From assembly GCF_014207095.1 (NCBI RefSeq), contig NZ_JACHBG010000006.1, positions 1-64,000 on the forward strand: a DNA stretch of 64,000 nucleotides. Direction: 5' to 3'. Positions within the stretch are counted from its first letter, which is position 1. Each line of letters begins with the position of its first letter. Made by a program: the position numbers and the translations under genes. Under the pieces are notes generated by a model. The model was not told the DNA's origin and made no database searches. It saw only the letters and a program-made list of their open reading frames with translations. Below are positions 1 through 9,616 of this stretch, piece after piece. Origin of the DNA: Martinezella lusitana. GTDB taxonomy: Bacteria; Pseudomonadota; Alphaproteobacteria; Rhizobiales; Rhizobiaceae.

Positions 1-579
1 CCGGATCTTCCGGCCGTCATCTACAACAGCCCCTATTACGGCTTTGCCACCCGCGCCGATCTGTTCTTTGCGCTGAGGGCCGAGCATGGCAATCTCGTCG
101 GCTTCAAGGAGTTCGGCGGTCCGGCCGACATGCGCTATGCGGCGGAGAACATCACCAGCCGCGATGACGAGGTCTCGCTGATGATCGGCGTCGACACGGC
201 GGTGTTCCACGGCTTCGTCAATTGCGGTGCGACGGGGGCGATCACCGGCATCGGCAATGTGCTGCCGAAGGAAGTGATCCATCTGTGCAAGCTCTCCCAG
301 GCGGCGGCCAAGGGCGACGCCGATGCGCGTCAGCGGGCGCTCGAGCTCGAACAGGCACTGGCGGTGCTGTCGTCCTTCGACGAGGGTCCGGATCTGGTTC
401 TCTACTTCAAGCACATGATGGTGCTGAAGGGCGACGAGGAATATGCGCTGCATTTCAACGAGAGCGATGTTCTGTCCGCGAGCCAGCGCGGCTATGTCGA
501 GGCGCAGTTCAAGCTGTTCAACAGCTGGTATGGCCAATGGAGCAAGCTTGCCGGCGCCGTGCAGACCTACAAGGCCTGA
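1..579 (+). CDS. DapA-family (dihydrodipicolinate synthase/NAL) aldolase, 3' part
   Basis: The reading frame is open from the first base, so the gene begins outside the window; 192 C-terminal residues are visible. The sequence carries the class I aldolase landmarks of the DapA/N-acetylneuraminate lyase family: YNSPYYGF near the left edge, with the active-site tyrosine at about 31-33, and LVGFKEFGG with the Schiff-base lysine at 106-108. A conserved (beta/alpha)8-barrel tail with GATGAITGIGNVLP follows. These enzymes add or remove pyruvate or decarboxylate/deaminate keto acids in the cytoplasm. The family includes true 4-hydroxy-tetrahydrodipicolinate synthases as well as hydroxyproline- and sugar-acid-pathway enzymes, and the visible part does not decide between them. 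A strong terminator follows 55 bases downstream, so this is the last gene of its transcript. Confidence 0.8.
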   Translation, partial: PDLPAVIYNSPYYGFATRADLFFALRAEHGNLVGFKEFGGPADMRYAAENITSRDDEVSLMIGVDTAVFHGFVNCGATGAITGIGNVLPKEVIHLCKLSQAAAKGDADARQRALELEQALAVLSSFDEGPDLVLYFKHMMVLKGDEEYALHFNESDVLSASQRGYVEAQFKLFNSWYGQWSKLAGAVQTYKA

Positions 580-634
580 GGCCCATGCGGGCGTCCCGCT
601 TTCGACGCCCGCCGATGACCTGATATCCAAACTC

Positions 635-661
635 AAAGGCCCCCAATAAGGGGGCCTTTTG
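635..661 (+). terminator. Rho-independent terminator after the DapA-family gene
   Basis: AAAGGCCCCC, loop AATAA, GGGGGCCTTTT: a 10-bp uninterrupted GC-rich stem followed by a T run, 55 bases after the stop codon. It separates the DapA-family gene from ndvB. Confidence 0.9.
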
Positions 662-927
662 CGTTTCGGAGGCCCGATCACCCACCATAAAGATAAGGCA
701 TGCCAACTCCCCATTTCTGCTTGTTAAATATATAACTTGATTAATCGCGCGTTCATTTTGAAGCCGCTATTGAGAAGCGTTAACGGTTTCCACTATCTCA
801 TGTCTGAACACAGCTATTTTCCCTACAAGCCTATGAAGAGCCCGAACATGCAACTCTAGCGCCGTCAGCGCATTTTGTTTGGTTAGGATACTCAGTCGGA
901 TATGAATTCAACAGAAGAGCAGATGCC
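662..927 (+). other. Intergenic leader upstream of ndvB
   Basis: About 270 bases with lower GC than the flanks (for example the TTAAATATATAACTTG stretch near 723-738) lie between the terminator and the ndvB start. It presumably holds the ndvB promoter. No hexamer pair is convincing enough to call, and no small ORF with a ribosome-binding site is evident. Confidence 0.4.
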
Positions 928-3900
928 ATGGTGTCTCAGAATTTAGCGGGCGGTTCGACCGCACAGGCCAAGTCGCCCCTTTCGGATCCGGATTTCGGAA
1001 TCCGAGCCACTCTTTTGTCGAATGATCAGTTGCGAGCAAAGGCCGCTGGATTTGCGGAGAGCCGGCAGCTTGACGTCACGAGCTTTGAAAATTTCGATTT
1101 TTTTCAACGGCATCGCGAGAACGAAGGCGAGATCCTCCGGGTCTATAAATCCGCAGCGGCAGATGTCGATGCAGGCGAAAGCATCACTCCGGCAACGGAA
1201 TGGCTGCTCGACAACCATTACATCGTCGAGGAGGCGATCCAGGAAGTCCGTCGTGACTTCCCGAGGAAGTTCTATCGCGAGCTGCGCACCATCAAGCTGA
1301 ACGGGGTCGATATTCCCCGCACCCTGGCGCTCGCCTGGCTCTATATGGCCCATGCCCACAGCAATATCAGCAATCCCGGCATGGCGGCGGTGACGGAAGG
1401 TTTCCAGGACGTTCAGACCCTGCATATCGGCGAGCTTTGGGCTATGCCGTCGCTCGTTCGCTACGTGCTGATCGACAATCTCAGGCGCGTTGCAACGCGG
1501 ATCGACAAGAGCCGCGAGATGCGCGGCATCGCCAACGACGCTGCCAGTAAGGCAATTGCGCTCGGCGACGCCAAATCGGTCGAATTCCTTGAGACGTTGG
1601 CGGCAAATCTCGGCGATTCGACCTTCGTTACCCAGCTGCACTATCGCCTGCGCAACGCCCTTGAGCCGACGGAGGCCGCGCTCGGCTGGCTGGAAGCAAA
1701 GCTCGCCGCAAATGGCGCCGACGCTGAAACCGTCATGTCCATCGAGCAGAGCCGGCTTGCGGCCGCCAATACGCTGATGGGCAGCATCATCAAGAGCCTC
1801 AGGGAGATCAACGATACCGATTGGTCTACCTGGGTCGAAGAGGTCAGCAAGATCGACAAGCTTCTGTGGAAGCAGACCGATTATGCCGAACTCGACTCCG
1901 GCTCGCGCAATTCCTATCGCCGCCAGATCGAAAAGCTGGCAAAGCGCAGCGAGAAGACCGAACTCGATATCGCCGAAGCAGCGATCAAGCTCGCCGAGCG
2001 CGCTAGCGCCGGTGGCAAGGACGCGTCGGCTGCCGCCACCAACGTCGGCTATTTTCTGGTCGGCGCAGGGCGCCCCGCGCTCGAGGCGGAGATCGGCTTC
2101 CGCAAGCCGCTCGGCGTGCGGTTCATGCGGGCGATCCGCCGGTTGAACTGGCTCGCGATCGCCGTACCTGTCCTGGCCCTCACGCTGCTAGCGCTCGTCG
2201 CTGTCGGCGCTGTTTTCGTCAGCACGGGAATTCCTCTCTTTGCGACGATCGTTCTGCTGCTGGCATTCGCGCTTCCGGCCTCGGAAGGTGCCACAGGCCT
2301 CTTCAACTTTTTCGCTACCTTCTTCATCGCTCCCGATCGCCTGATCGGCTACGAATTCAAGAAGGGCTTGCCGGCTGAGGCTCGCACGCTCGTGACGATT
2401 CCAAGCCTCATCGGCAAGCGCGAGCATGTGGATGAACTGCTCCGCAATCTCGAAGTTCACTATCTCGCCAATCCGCGGGGCGAAGTTTACTACGCGCTGC
2501 TCACCGACTGGCCCGATAGTCAGGAAGAGCAGAATGCGCGCGATCTCGAAGTTCTCGACTATGCGCGTCGTCAGATGGCCAATCTGGATGCGCGCTACGC
2601 CGAGAACGGCAAGCAGCGCTTCTACCTCCTGCACCGTCGTCGCCTTTATAATGAGGCCGAAGGTGCCTGGATGGGCTGGGAGCGCAAGCGCGGCAAGCTG
2701 CATGAGCTGAACATGCTGCTGCGCGGCGATCCGAATACCACCTTCCTTCCCGGCGCCGACACCGTGCCGCAGGACGTGAAATACGTCATGACCTTGGACA
2801 GTGATACGCGCATTATTCGCGACACCGTGACCAAGCTTGTCGGCAAGCTTCATCATCCCATCAACCGCCCGGTCTTCGATGAGAAGAGCCAGCGCGTGGT
2901 CGACGGCTACAGCGTCCTGCAGCCGCGCGTCACACCGTCGCTGACAACGGGCAAGGATGCATCCGCCTTCCAGCGCATCTTCTCGGTCAATCGCGGTCTC
3001 GACCCTTATGTCTTCGCCGTCTCCGACGTCTATCAGGACATCACGGGCGAAGGCACCTTCACGGGCAAAGGTCTCTATCACGTCGATGCTTTCGAAGCCT
3101 CGCTCAAGGGCAGGATCGCGGAAAACTCGGTGCTGAGCCATGATTTGCTCGAAGGCTCAATGGCGCGCTGCGCCCTGGTAACCGACTGCGAGCTCGTCGA
3201 GGATTTCCCGATCCGCTACGAAGTGGAAGTCTCGCGCCAGCATCGCTGGGCCCGAGGCGACTGGCAGCTGCTTCCCTATATTTTCGATCCGAAGCGTGGC
3301 GTGACGGCGCTCGGCCGCTGGAAGATGGCCGACAATCTTCGTCGTTCCCTGACGCCGATCGCCTGGTTCCTGGCGTCCGCCCTCGGCTGGTACTGGATGA
3401 GCCCGCTCGGCGCGCTGCTCTGGCAGATCGTGCTGATCTTCAGCCTGTTCGTGGCGCCGACGCTGTCGTTGATCAACGGCATCATCCCGCGCACGAGCGA
3501 CATCATCCTGGGCGCGCATCTGCATATGGTCTGGACCGATATCCAGAATGCGAACGCCCAGGTCGCGTTGCGTGTTGTCTTCATTGCTGACAGCGCATGC
3601 GTCATGGCCGATGCCATCCTTCGCTCGCTCTATCGTCTTTTCGTCAGCCACAAGCTGATGCTGCAATGGCGCACCGCCGCGAGCGCCCAGGCTTCGGCGC
3701 AGACCACCGTCCTTGGCCACTACAAGGTCATGTGGCGCGCTCCGGTGCTTGCCATCCTTGCGCTGCTCTTCGCCATGTATTCCGGGGACAGCGCCTATCT
3801 GGTCGGTGTACCCTTCGTCATTCTCTGGGTGCTTTCGCCCATGATCGCCTGGATCGTCAGCCAGACGGCGGAGACCGAAGACCGGCTGGTCGTTCCCGAT

Positions 3901-6900
3901 AAGGTCAGAAGCGAGCTTCGCAAGATCGCGCGGCGGACCTGGCGCTACTTCGACAATTTCGTCGTGCCCGGCCAGCATTACCTGCCGCCCGATAACGTCC
4001 AGCAGACGCCGCATGCGGTCGTCGCCATGCGTACCTCGCCGACGAATATCGGCGTCTACCTCTTGTCGGTGATTTCGGCGCGCCAGTTCGGCTGGATTTC
4101 GTTCGAGGAGGCGGTCAAGCGCATCGAACAGACGATCGACACCACCGAGAAGCTTGAAAAATATCGCGGCCACCTGTTCAACTGGTATCACACGGATACT
4201 CTGAAGCCGCTCGGCCGCAAATATGTCTCGTCGGTCGATAGCGGCAACCTCGCCGGCCACCTGATCGCGGTGGGTTCCGCCTGCCGCAATTGGGCACAGG
4301 CGCCAACGGCTCAGCTTCACGGCAGTCTCTATGGTATCGGCGACATTGTCGGCATTCTCCGCGAAGTCCTTGCCGAACTTGCGGATGACAACAAGACGAG
4401 CCGCGACCTTCGAGATCGCGTCGACGAACGGATTGCCGCTCTCGAAAACACGCTCGCCAGTACCAAGCAGAAGAAGGAATTCTCGCTGGCCGCCATTGAG
4501 CGGCTGGTAGAGGATGCCCGTGAGATCGGCAAAGCTGCCGGCAATCTCGACCAGGAGGTCAAGACCGCACGGAGCGAGGAAGCCGTTTATTGGGCCGGCA
4601 GGCTCGTTGCGACCTGCGAGCTTCATCTGGTCGACAATGCGCTCGATCACGCGAAGATCGATGGTATCTCCGAAAGACTGATCGCGGTCGGCGCTCGCGC
4701 TCGCGACATCGCCTTCGCCATGGACTTCAGCTTCCTGTTCCGTCCGGAGCGTCGTCTGCTGTCGATCGGCTTCCGGGTCGAAACCGAAGAGGTCGACGCT
4801 GCCTGCTACGATTTGCTGGCATCCGAAGCGCGCCTGACCAGCCTCTTTGCCGTCGCCAAGGGCGACCTGCCGACCGAGCACTGGTACAAGCTTGGACGTC
4901 ACGTCGTTCCGGTGGGACCGCGCGGTGCGCTGGTCTCCTGGTCGGGCTCGATGTTCGAATATCTCATGCCGCCGCTTGTCATGCAGGAGCGTCAGGGCGG
5001 TATCCTCAATCAGACCAACAATCTGATCGTTCAGGAACAGATGAATTATGCCAAGCGCCTCGGCGTCGGCATCCCCTGGGGTATCTCGGAAGCGGCCTTC
5101 AATGCCCGCGACCACCAGATGAACTATCAGTACAGCAATTTTGGCGTGCCGACACTCGGTCTGAAGCGCGGCCTTGGCCAGAATGCCGTTATCGCGCCCT
5201 ATGCTTCGCTGCTCGCCAGCCAGTACAATCCGGTGGCCGCACTCGAGAACCTCGACAAGCTTAGAGCTGTCGGCGCACTCGGCATGTACGGCTTCCACGA
5301 TGCCGTCGATTTCACGCCGAGCCGCGTGCCCGAAGGCAAGAAGTGTGCAGTTGTCTACAACTACTACGCCCACCACCATGGCATGTCGATCGCAGCCGTC
5401 GCCAACGTCGCTTTCGATGGGCTGCTACGCGAGCTCTTCCATGCCGACCCGGTGATCGAGGCGGCCGAGTTGCTACTGCAGGAAAAGGCACCGCGCGACA
5501 TTCCGGTCATGGCTTCCAAACACGAGACGGATGCTCCGGCAACCATTCAAGGCGATCTGATGCGTCCCGAAGTGCGTCGCGTCGAGGATCCCGCATCGCG
5601 CGAGCGGGAATTGCTGCTGCTGTCCAACGGTCGTTATTCGACGATGCTGACCGCGACCGGCGCCGGATATACGCGCTGGAACAACCTGTCCATTAACCGT
5701 TGGCGCGCCGATCCGACCGAAGACCGCTGGGGCTCCTTCGTCTTCCTGCGGGACACGGTATCGCACGAATGGTGGTCCGCCACCGCTGAGCCGCGCTCCA
5801 TCGCAAACGAGCACGTTCGCGTCACCTTCAGCGACGACAAGGCCGAGTTCGTCAAGACCGTCGGTGAATTGACGAGCGAAATGGAAGTCTTCATCGCGAG
5901 CGATCACGATGCGGAAGGCCGTCGCCTGACGATCACCAATTCCGGTACGGAAGACCGGGTGATCGAAGTCACCTCCTATATGGAGCCGGTTGCCACGCTC
6001 GATATCGTCGATACCGGGCATCCTGTCTTCGCCCGCATGTTCGTGCATACCGAGATTGCTAGCCGCGGCGACGCCATCTTCGTCGAGCGCCGCAAGCGCG
6101 GCGTCACCGATCCGGAAGTTGCGATCGCGCAGCTTGTCGTCGACGGCAGCGGTGGCGACGGCCCGACCCAGTTCGAAACCGACCGCATGCGCTTCCTCGG
6201 AAGAGGTCGCACGCTGACGGAAGCTGCCGCCTTCGATGAAGGCGCCACGCTCTCGGGCACGGACGGTTTCACCATGGATGCCTGCGTCTCGCTGCGCCGA
6301 GTCGTGCGCATTCCGGCGGGCAAGAAGGTCAGCCTGGTCTTTTGGACCATCGCGGCCGGAAATAGGGCGGAACTCGAGACGGCGGTGGAGCACTATCGTC
6401 AGCCCGACAGCTTTGCCCAGGGCCTCGTTCAGGCCTGGACGCGCACCCAGAAGCAGCTGCGTCAGATCGGTGTCAACTCGAAGGAAGCGGCGGCCTATCA
6501 GCGCTTTGCGCGCTATATCGTCTATCCCGAGATGTCGCTGCGTGCGGACAAGCAGACGGTTCGTGCCGGCCTGCGGTCTCAGTCGGTTCTTTGGGGAGCA
6601 ACGCTCTCCGGCGACGCGCCGATCATGACCTTGCGCATTACCGACGAGCTTGGCACCGATCTCGTCAAGGAGCTGCTGCGCGCGCAGGGCTTCCTGCAAT
6701 CGCGCGGAGTCGAGGTCGATCTCGTGATCTTCAACGAGCGTACCGGCGAGGACGCCTCGGAGATGCAACGTACGATCGACCAACTTTGCGATGGCGCGCG
6801 CCATGCAAGCGAGGCGGCCGGCATTCAGCGCAACATCTATGTGATCCGCAAGGATATGACCGCTCCGGAAGTCTATGATGCCATCATCGCGGCCTCGCGC

Positions 6901-9432
6901 ATCGTGCTGCGTGGCCGGGACGGCAGCCTGAACGATCAGCTGGAACGGGCTCGCTCCGTTGCAGGATCGCCGGCGCTGCTTGGCCAGTGGGGCGATTCCA
7001 CGCTCGTGCCGAGGATGACGCGCAGCAAGGCTGCGCCGACGAATGGCGACGGCAGCGATCTGATGTTCTGGAACGGCTATGGCGGCTTTGCAGCCGATGG
7101 CAGCGAGTACGTCGTGCGCCTTTCGGGCGGAGAGCAGACGCCGCATCCGTGGGTCAACATCATGGCCAATGAGAACTTCGGTTTCCATGTCTCGGCCGAA
7201 GGTGCGGCCTTCACCTGGAGCCAGAACTCCCGTGACCATCAGCTGACGCCCTGGACCAACGACATGGTCATCAACAGGCCTGGCGAAGCTTTCTATATCA
7301 AGGACCTCGATCGCGGTTCGATCATCGTTCCCTATGCTGCCCTGGCGCAGACTTCGGATACGAACTTCGAGGTTCGCCACGGCCTGGGCTATTCGGTCTT
7401 CTCCACGACCCAGGACGAAATCTCGCTGGAAGTCACCCAGACGCTCCATATGGAAAAGCCGGTCAAGCTGACGCAGCTTCGCATTCGCAACACCGCAAGC
7501 GAAGCACGCAAGCTTCGCCTCTATGGCTACGCCGAATGGATTCTCGGCAACAATCCGACCAAGAGCAAACCATACATCGTCTCCGAATTCGATCGTGAGA
7601 GCGGTGTGATCTTCGCGAACAATCCGTTCAGCGTCGATTTTGGCGGGCGGGTTGCGTCGTTTGCGGCGAGCGAAAGGCCTTCGAGCGTCTCCGGCAGTCG
7701 CCGCGAGTTCATCGGCCGCCACGGAACGATCCAGCAGCCTCGCAAGGTTTCCGCGGGCTCGCGTCTCTCTGACGTGATCGAGCTTGATGGCGATCCGGCA
7801 GCAGCCATGGCCTTCGATCTCACGATAGAGCCGGGCGAAGAACGTGCCATCTGCTTCTATATGGGCGATGCCGGTTCGCGCGAGGAATCGGCTGCCCTTA
7901 TGGCCGATATCCGCTCCGTCGGCTTCGACGAGGTCCTTGGCAACACCAAGGGCTATTGGAAGACGTTTACGGGCAAGGCACGCGTTTCGACCCCTGATCA
8001 GCGCTTCGACTTCATGGTCAACAACTGGCTGCCTTATCAGACGCTTAGCTGCCGCATCATGGCGCGCACCGCCTTCTACCAGTCGAGCGGCGCCTGGGGC
8101 CTGCGTGATCAGCTGCAGGATTCGCTCGCATTCCTGCTGCATTCGCCTGACATTGCCCGCAGGCAAATCCTCAATACCGGCCGTCGCCAGTTTGCCAAGG
8201 GCGACTTCCAGCACTGGTGGCTGGCAGACAGCGGCGCCGGCGTCAGGACGAACATTTCGGACGATCCGGTCTGGCTCGCCTATGCGGTCGACCAATATTG
8301 CACGGCGACGGGCGATACGGCGATCTTCGACGAAATGCTGCCCTTCGTCGAAGGGGCAGAGCTTAGCCCGGGCCAGTACGACGCATTCCTCGTCCCGCGT
8401 GTCTCCGCCGAGAACGCATCGCTCTATGAGCATGCTGCCCTTGGCCTTGATCTGGCGATCAAGCGCACCGGCGTAAAGGGCCTGCCGCTGATGATGAGCG
8501 GCGACTGGTGTGACAAGATGGACCGCGTCGGCATCGATGGCCGTGGCGAAAGCGTGTGGCTCGGCTGGTTCTTGGCGGGCGCCCTGCGCCGGTTCATCGG
8601 CTATGCCGAGGCGCGTGCCGACACGCAGCGCGTCAGTCGCTGGTCGGCACATCTGATCAAGCTGAAGGAAGCGCTCGAAACCTCCGGCTGGGATGGTGAC
8701 TACTACCGCCGCGGCTATTTCGACAACGGCGCGCCGCTCGGCTCCAGCCAGTCCGATCAGGCAAAGATCGACTCCATCGCCCAGTCGTGGAGCGTTCTGT
8801 CGGGCGAAGGCAATCCGGAGCGCAGCGAGATGGCGATGAACGCCGTCCTAGAAAAGCTCGCGGACAAGGAAGGCGGGTTCATCCGCTTGCTGACGCCTCC
8901 CTTTACCAACCCGGCCAACGACCCCGGTGCCATCAAGGCATATCCTCCGGGCGTTCGCGAAAATGGCGGTCAGTACACCCACGCCGCGGTGTGGACAACG
9001 CTCGCCTTTGCGCGCATGGGCCGCTCGGAAGATGCATGGCGCTGCTTCGAGATGCTCAACCCGATCAATCACTCGCTCGATAAGTCTGCGGCGGATGTCT
9101 ACCGCGTTGAGCCCTATGTGATTGCCGGCGACGTCTATGGCGAAGGCGCCCTCAAGGGTCGCGGCGGCTGGAGCTGGTACACCGGCTCGGGCGGCTGGCT
9201 CTATCGCACGGCGATCGAAGGCATCCTCGGTGTGCGCGTCGAGAACGGTCATCTCCATGTGAAGCCGGCGCTGCCGGCAAAGTGGGATAATTTCTCGGCG
9301 GATCTCGACTTGCCAAGCGGAAAGTACCAGGTGTCCGTCTCCAAGGACGCTGCGGGAGATCGCTATGCTGTGACTGTTAACGGCGTTGCGCTCGACTATC
9401 TTAACGAGGGGTATCGGCTCGGCGGGCACTAA
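928..9432 (+). CDS. ndvB: Cyclic beta-1,2-glucan synthase NdvB/ChvB
   Basis: This 2834-residue inner-membrane protein makes periplasmic cyclic beta-1,2-glucans from UDP-glucose; the length is that of rhizobial NdvB/ChvB. The N-terminal half holds hydrophobic segments around residues 405-475 and again after 800. Between them is a GT84-type glycosyltransferase core with LDSD (D624, D626), SHDLLEG (D739) and a (R/Q)xxRW signature, RQHRW, at 770-774. The C-terminal half is a GH94 phosphorylase-like chain-length-control domain with HWWLADSGAG near 2429 and NISDDPVW near 2443-2449, including an acidic pair at 2445/2446. The family is known to initiate on itself, elongate, trim by phosphorolysis and cyclise. 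The ATG at 928 gives the expected N-terminus. The gene stands alone with a terminator behind it; the exporter NdvA is not in the window. In rhizobia it serves osmoadaptation and nodule or plant invasion. Confidence 0.97.
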   Translation: MVSQNLAGGSTAQAKSPLSDPDFGIRATLLSNDQLRAKAAGFAESRQLDVTSFENFDFFQRHRENEGEILRVYKSAAADVDAGESITPATEWLLDNHYIVEEAIQEVRRDFPRKFYRELRTIKLNGVDIPRTLALAWLYMAHAHSNISNPGMAAVTEGFQDVQTLHIGELWAMPSLVRYVLIDNLRRVATRIDKSREMRGIANDAASKAIALGDAKSVEFLETLAANLGDSTFVTQLHYRLRNALEPTEAALGWLEAKLAANGADAETVMSIEQSRLAAANTLMGSIIKSLREINDTDWSTWVEEVSKIDKLLWKQTDYAELDSGSRNSYRRQIEKLAKRSEKTELDIAEAAIKLAERASAGGKDASAAATNVGYFLVGAGRPALEAEIGFRKPLGVRFMRAIRRLNWLAIAVPVLALTLLALVAVGAVFVSTGIPLFATIVLLLAFALPASEGATGLFNFFATFFIAPDRLIGYEFKKGLPAEARTLVTIPSLIGKREHVDELLRNLEVHYLANPRGEVYYALLTDWPDSQEEQNARDLEVLDYARRQMANLDARYAENGKQRFYLLHRRRLYNEAEGAWMGWERKRGKLHELNMLLRGDPNTTFLPGADTVPQDVKYVMTLDSDTRIIRDTVTKLVGKLHHPINRPVFDEKSQRVVDGYSVLQPRVTPSLTTGKDASAFQRIFSVNRGLDPYVFAVSDVYQDITGEGTFTGKGLYHVDAFEASLKGRIAENSVLSHDLLEGSMARCALVTDCELVEDFPIRYEVEVSRQHRWARGDWQLLPYIFDPKRGVTALGRWKMADNLRRSLTPIAWFLASALGWYWMSPLGALLWQIVLIFSLFVAPTLSLINGIIPRTSDIILGAHLHMVWTDIQNANAQVALRVVFIADSACVMADAILRSLYRLFVSHKLMLQWRTAASAQASAQTTVLGHYKVMWRAPVLAILALLFAMYSGDSAYLVGVPFVILWVLSPMIAWIVSQTAETEDRLVVPDKVRSELRKIARRTWRYFDNFVVPGQHYLPPDNVQQTPHAVVAMRTSPTNIGVYLLSVISARQFGWISFEEAVKRIEQTIDTTEKLEKYRGHLFNWYHTDTLKPLGRKYVSSVDSGNLAGHLIAVGSACRNWAQAPTAQLHGSLYGIGDIVGILREVLAELADDNKTSRDLRDRVDERIAALENTLASTKQKKEFSLAAIERLVEDAREIGKAAGNLDQEVKTARSEEAVYWAGRLVATCELHLVDNALDHAKIDGISERLIAVGARARDIAFAMDFSFLFRPERRLLSIGFRVETEEVDAACYDLLASEARLTSLFAVAKGDLPTEHWYKLGRHVVPVGPRGALVSWSGSMFEYLMPPLVMQERQGGILNQTNNLIVQEQMNYAKRLGVGIPWGISEAAFNARDHQMNYQYSNFGVPTLGLKRGLGQNAVIAPYASLLASQYNPVAALENLDKLRAVGALGMYGFHDAVDFTPSRVPEGKKCAVVYNYYAHHHGMSIAAVANVAFDGLLRELFHADPVIEAAELLLQEKAPRDIPVMASKHETDAPATIQGDLMRPEVRRVEDPASRERELLLLSNGRYSTMLTATGAGYTRWNNLSINRWRADPTEDRWGSFVFLRDTVSHEWWSATAEPRSIANEHVRVTFSDDKAEFVKTVGELTSEMEVFIASDHDAEGRRLTITNSGTEDRVIEVTSYMEPVATLDIVDTGHPVFARMFVHTEIASRGDAIFVERRKRGVTDPEVAIAQLVVDGSGGDGPTQFETDRMRFLGRGRTLTEAAAFDEGATLSGTDGFTMDACVSLRRVVRIPAGKKVSLVFWTIAAGNRAELETAVEHYRQPDSFAQGLVQAWTRTQKQLRQIGVNSKEAAAYQRFARYIVYPEMSLRADKQTVRAGLRSQSVLWGATLSGDAPIMTLRITDELGTDLVKELLRAQGFLQSRGVEVDLVIFNERTGEDASEMQRTIDQLCDGARHASEAAGIQRNIYVIRKDMTAPEVYDAIIAASRIVLRGRDGSLNDQLERARSVAGSPALLGQWGDSTLVPRMTRSKAAPTNGDGSDLMFWNGYGGFAADGSEYVVRLSGGEQTPHPWVNIMANENFGFHVSAEGAAFTWSQNSRDHQLTPWTNDMVINRPGEAFYIKDLDRGSIIVPYAALAQTSDTNFEVRHGLGYSVFSTTQDEISLEVTQTLHMEKPVKLTQLRIRNTASEARKLRLYGYAEWILGNNPTKSKPYIVSEFDRESGVIFANNPFSVDFGGRVASFAASERPSSVSGSRREFIGRHGTIQQPRKVSAGSRLSDVIELDGDPAAAMAFDLTIEPGEERAICFYMGDAGSREESAALMADIRSVGFDEVLGNTKGYWKTFTGKARVSTPDQRFDFMVNNWLPYQTLSCRIMARTAFYQSSGAWGLRDQLQDSLAFLLHSPDIARRQILNTGRRQFAKGDFQHWWLADSGAGVRTNISDDPVWLAYAVDQYCTATGDTAIFDEMLPFVEGAELSPGQYDAFLVPRVSAENASLYEHAALGLDLAIKRTGVKGLPLMMSGDWCDKMDRVGIDGRGESVWLGWFLAGALRRFIGYAEARADTQRVSRWSAHLIKLKEALETSGWDGDYYRRGYFDNGAPLGSSQSDQAKIDSIAQSWSVLSGEGNPERSEMAMNAVLEKLADKEGGFIRLLTPPFTNPANDPGAIKAYPPGVRENGGQYTHAAVWTTLAFARMGRSEDAWRCFEMLNPINHSLDKSAADVYRVEPYVIAGDVYGEGALKGRGGWSWYTGSGGWLYRTAIEGILGVRVENGHLHVKPALPAKWDNFSADLDLPSGKYQVSVSKDAAGDRYAVTVNGVALDYLNEGYRLGGH

Positions 9433-9500
9433 CGCATATTGAGCAAAAGCGCATAGCGGTTCTTGAAGGGATCGTAGCGCACTTTAACAAAACACTACGC

Positions 9501-9534
9501 AAAAGGCTGCCAGGCTTTAGTCTGGCGGCCTTTT
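9501..9534 (+). terminator. Rho-independent terminator of ndvB
   Basis: AAAAGGCTGCCAG / CTGGCGGCCTTTT arms, with one mismatch and a short loop, end in a T run 69 bases after the ndvB stop. The leading A run could also allow termination of the convergent gene from the right. Confidence 0.85.
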
Positions 9535-9616
9535 GCACTAGAGGGCAGCAAATCGACGAACACAGCAATTGCGAATGAGCGCGATTGCTCGCCACCGGCC
9601 TCCCGCTGTTCACATG

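Noticed and set aside
3157..8652. Very long reverse-strand open frames (740 and 1059 codons) opposite ndvB
   Set aside because: They lie wholly within the well-supported ndvB gene, match no protein family, and have the Arg/Asp/His/Gly-rich composition typical of antisense frames in GC-rich genes.
9432..9500. Possible dispersed rhizobial intergenic element after ndvB (AAAGCGCATAGCGGTTC)
   Set aside because: It resembles common rhizobial intergenic sequences but no second clear copy exists in the window, so a repeat cannot be supported.
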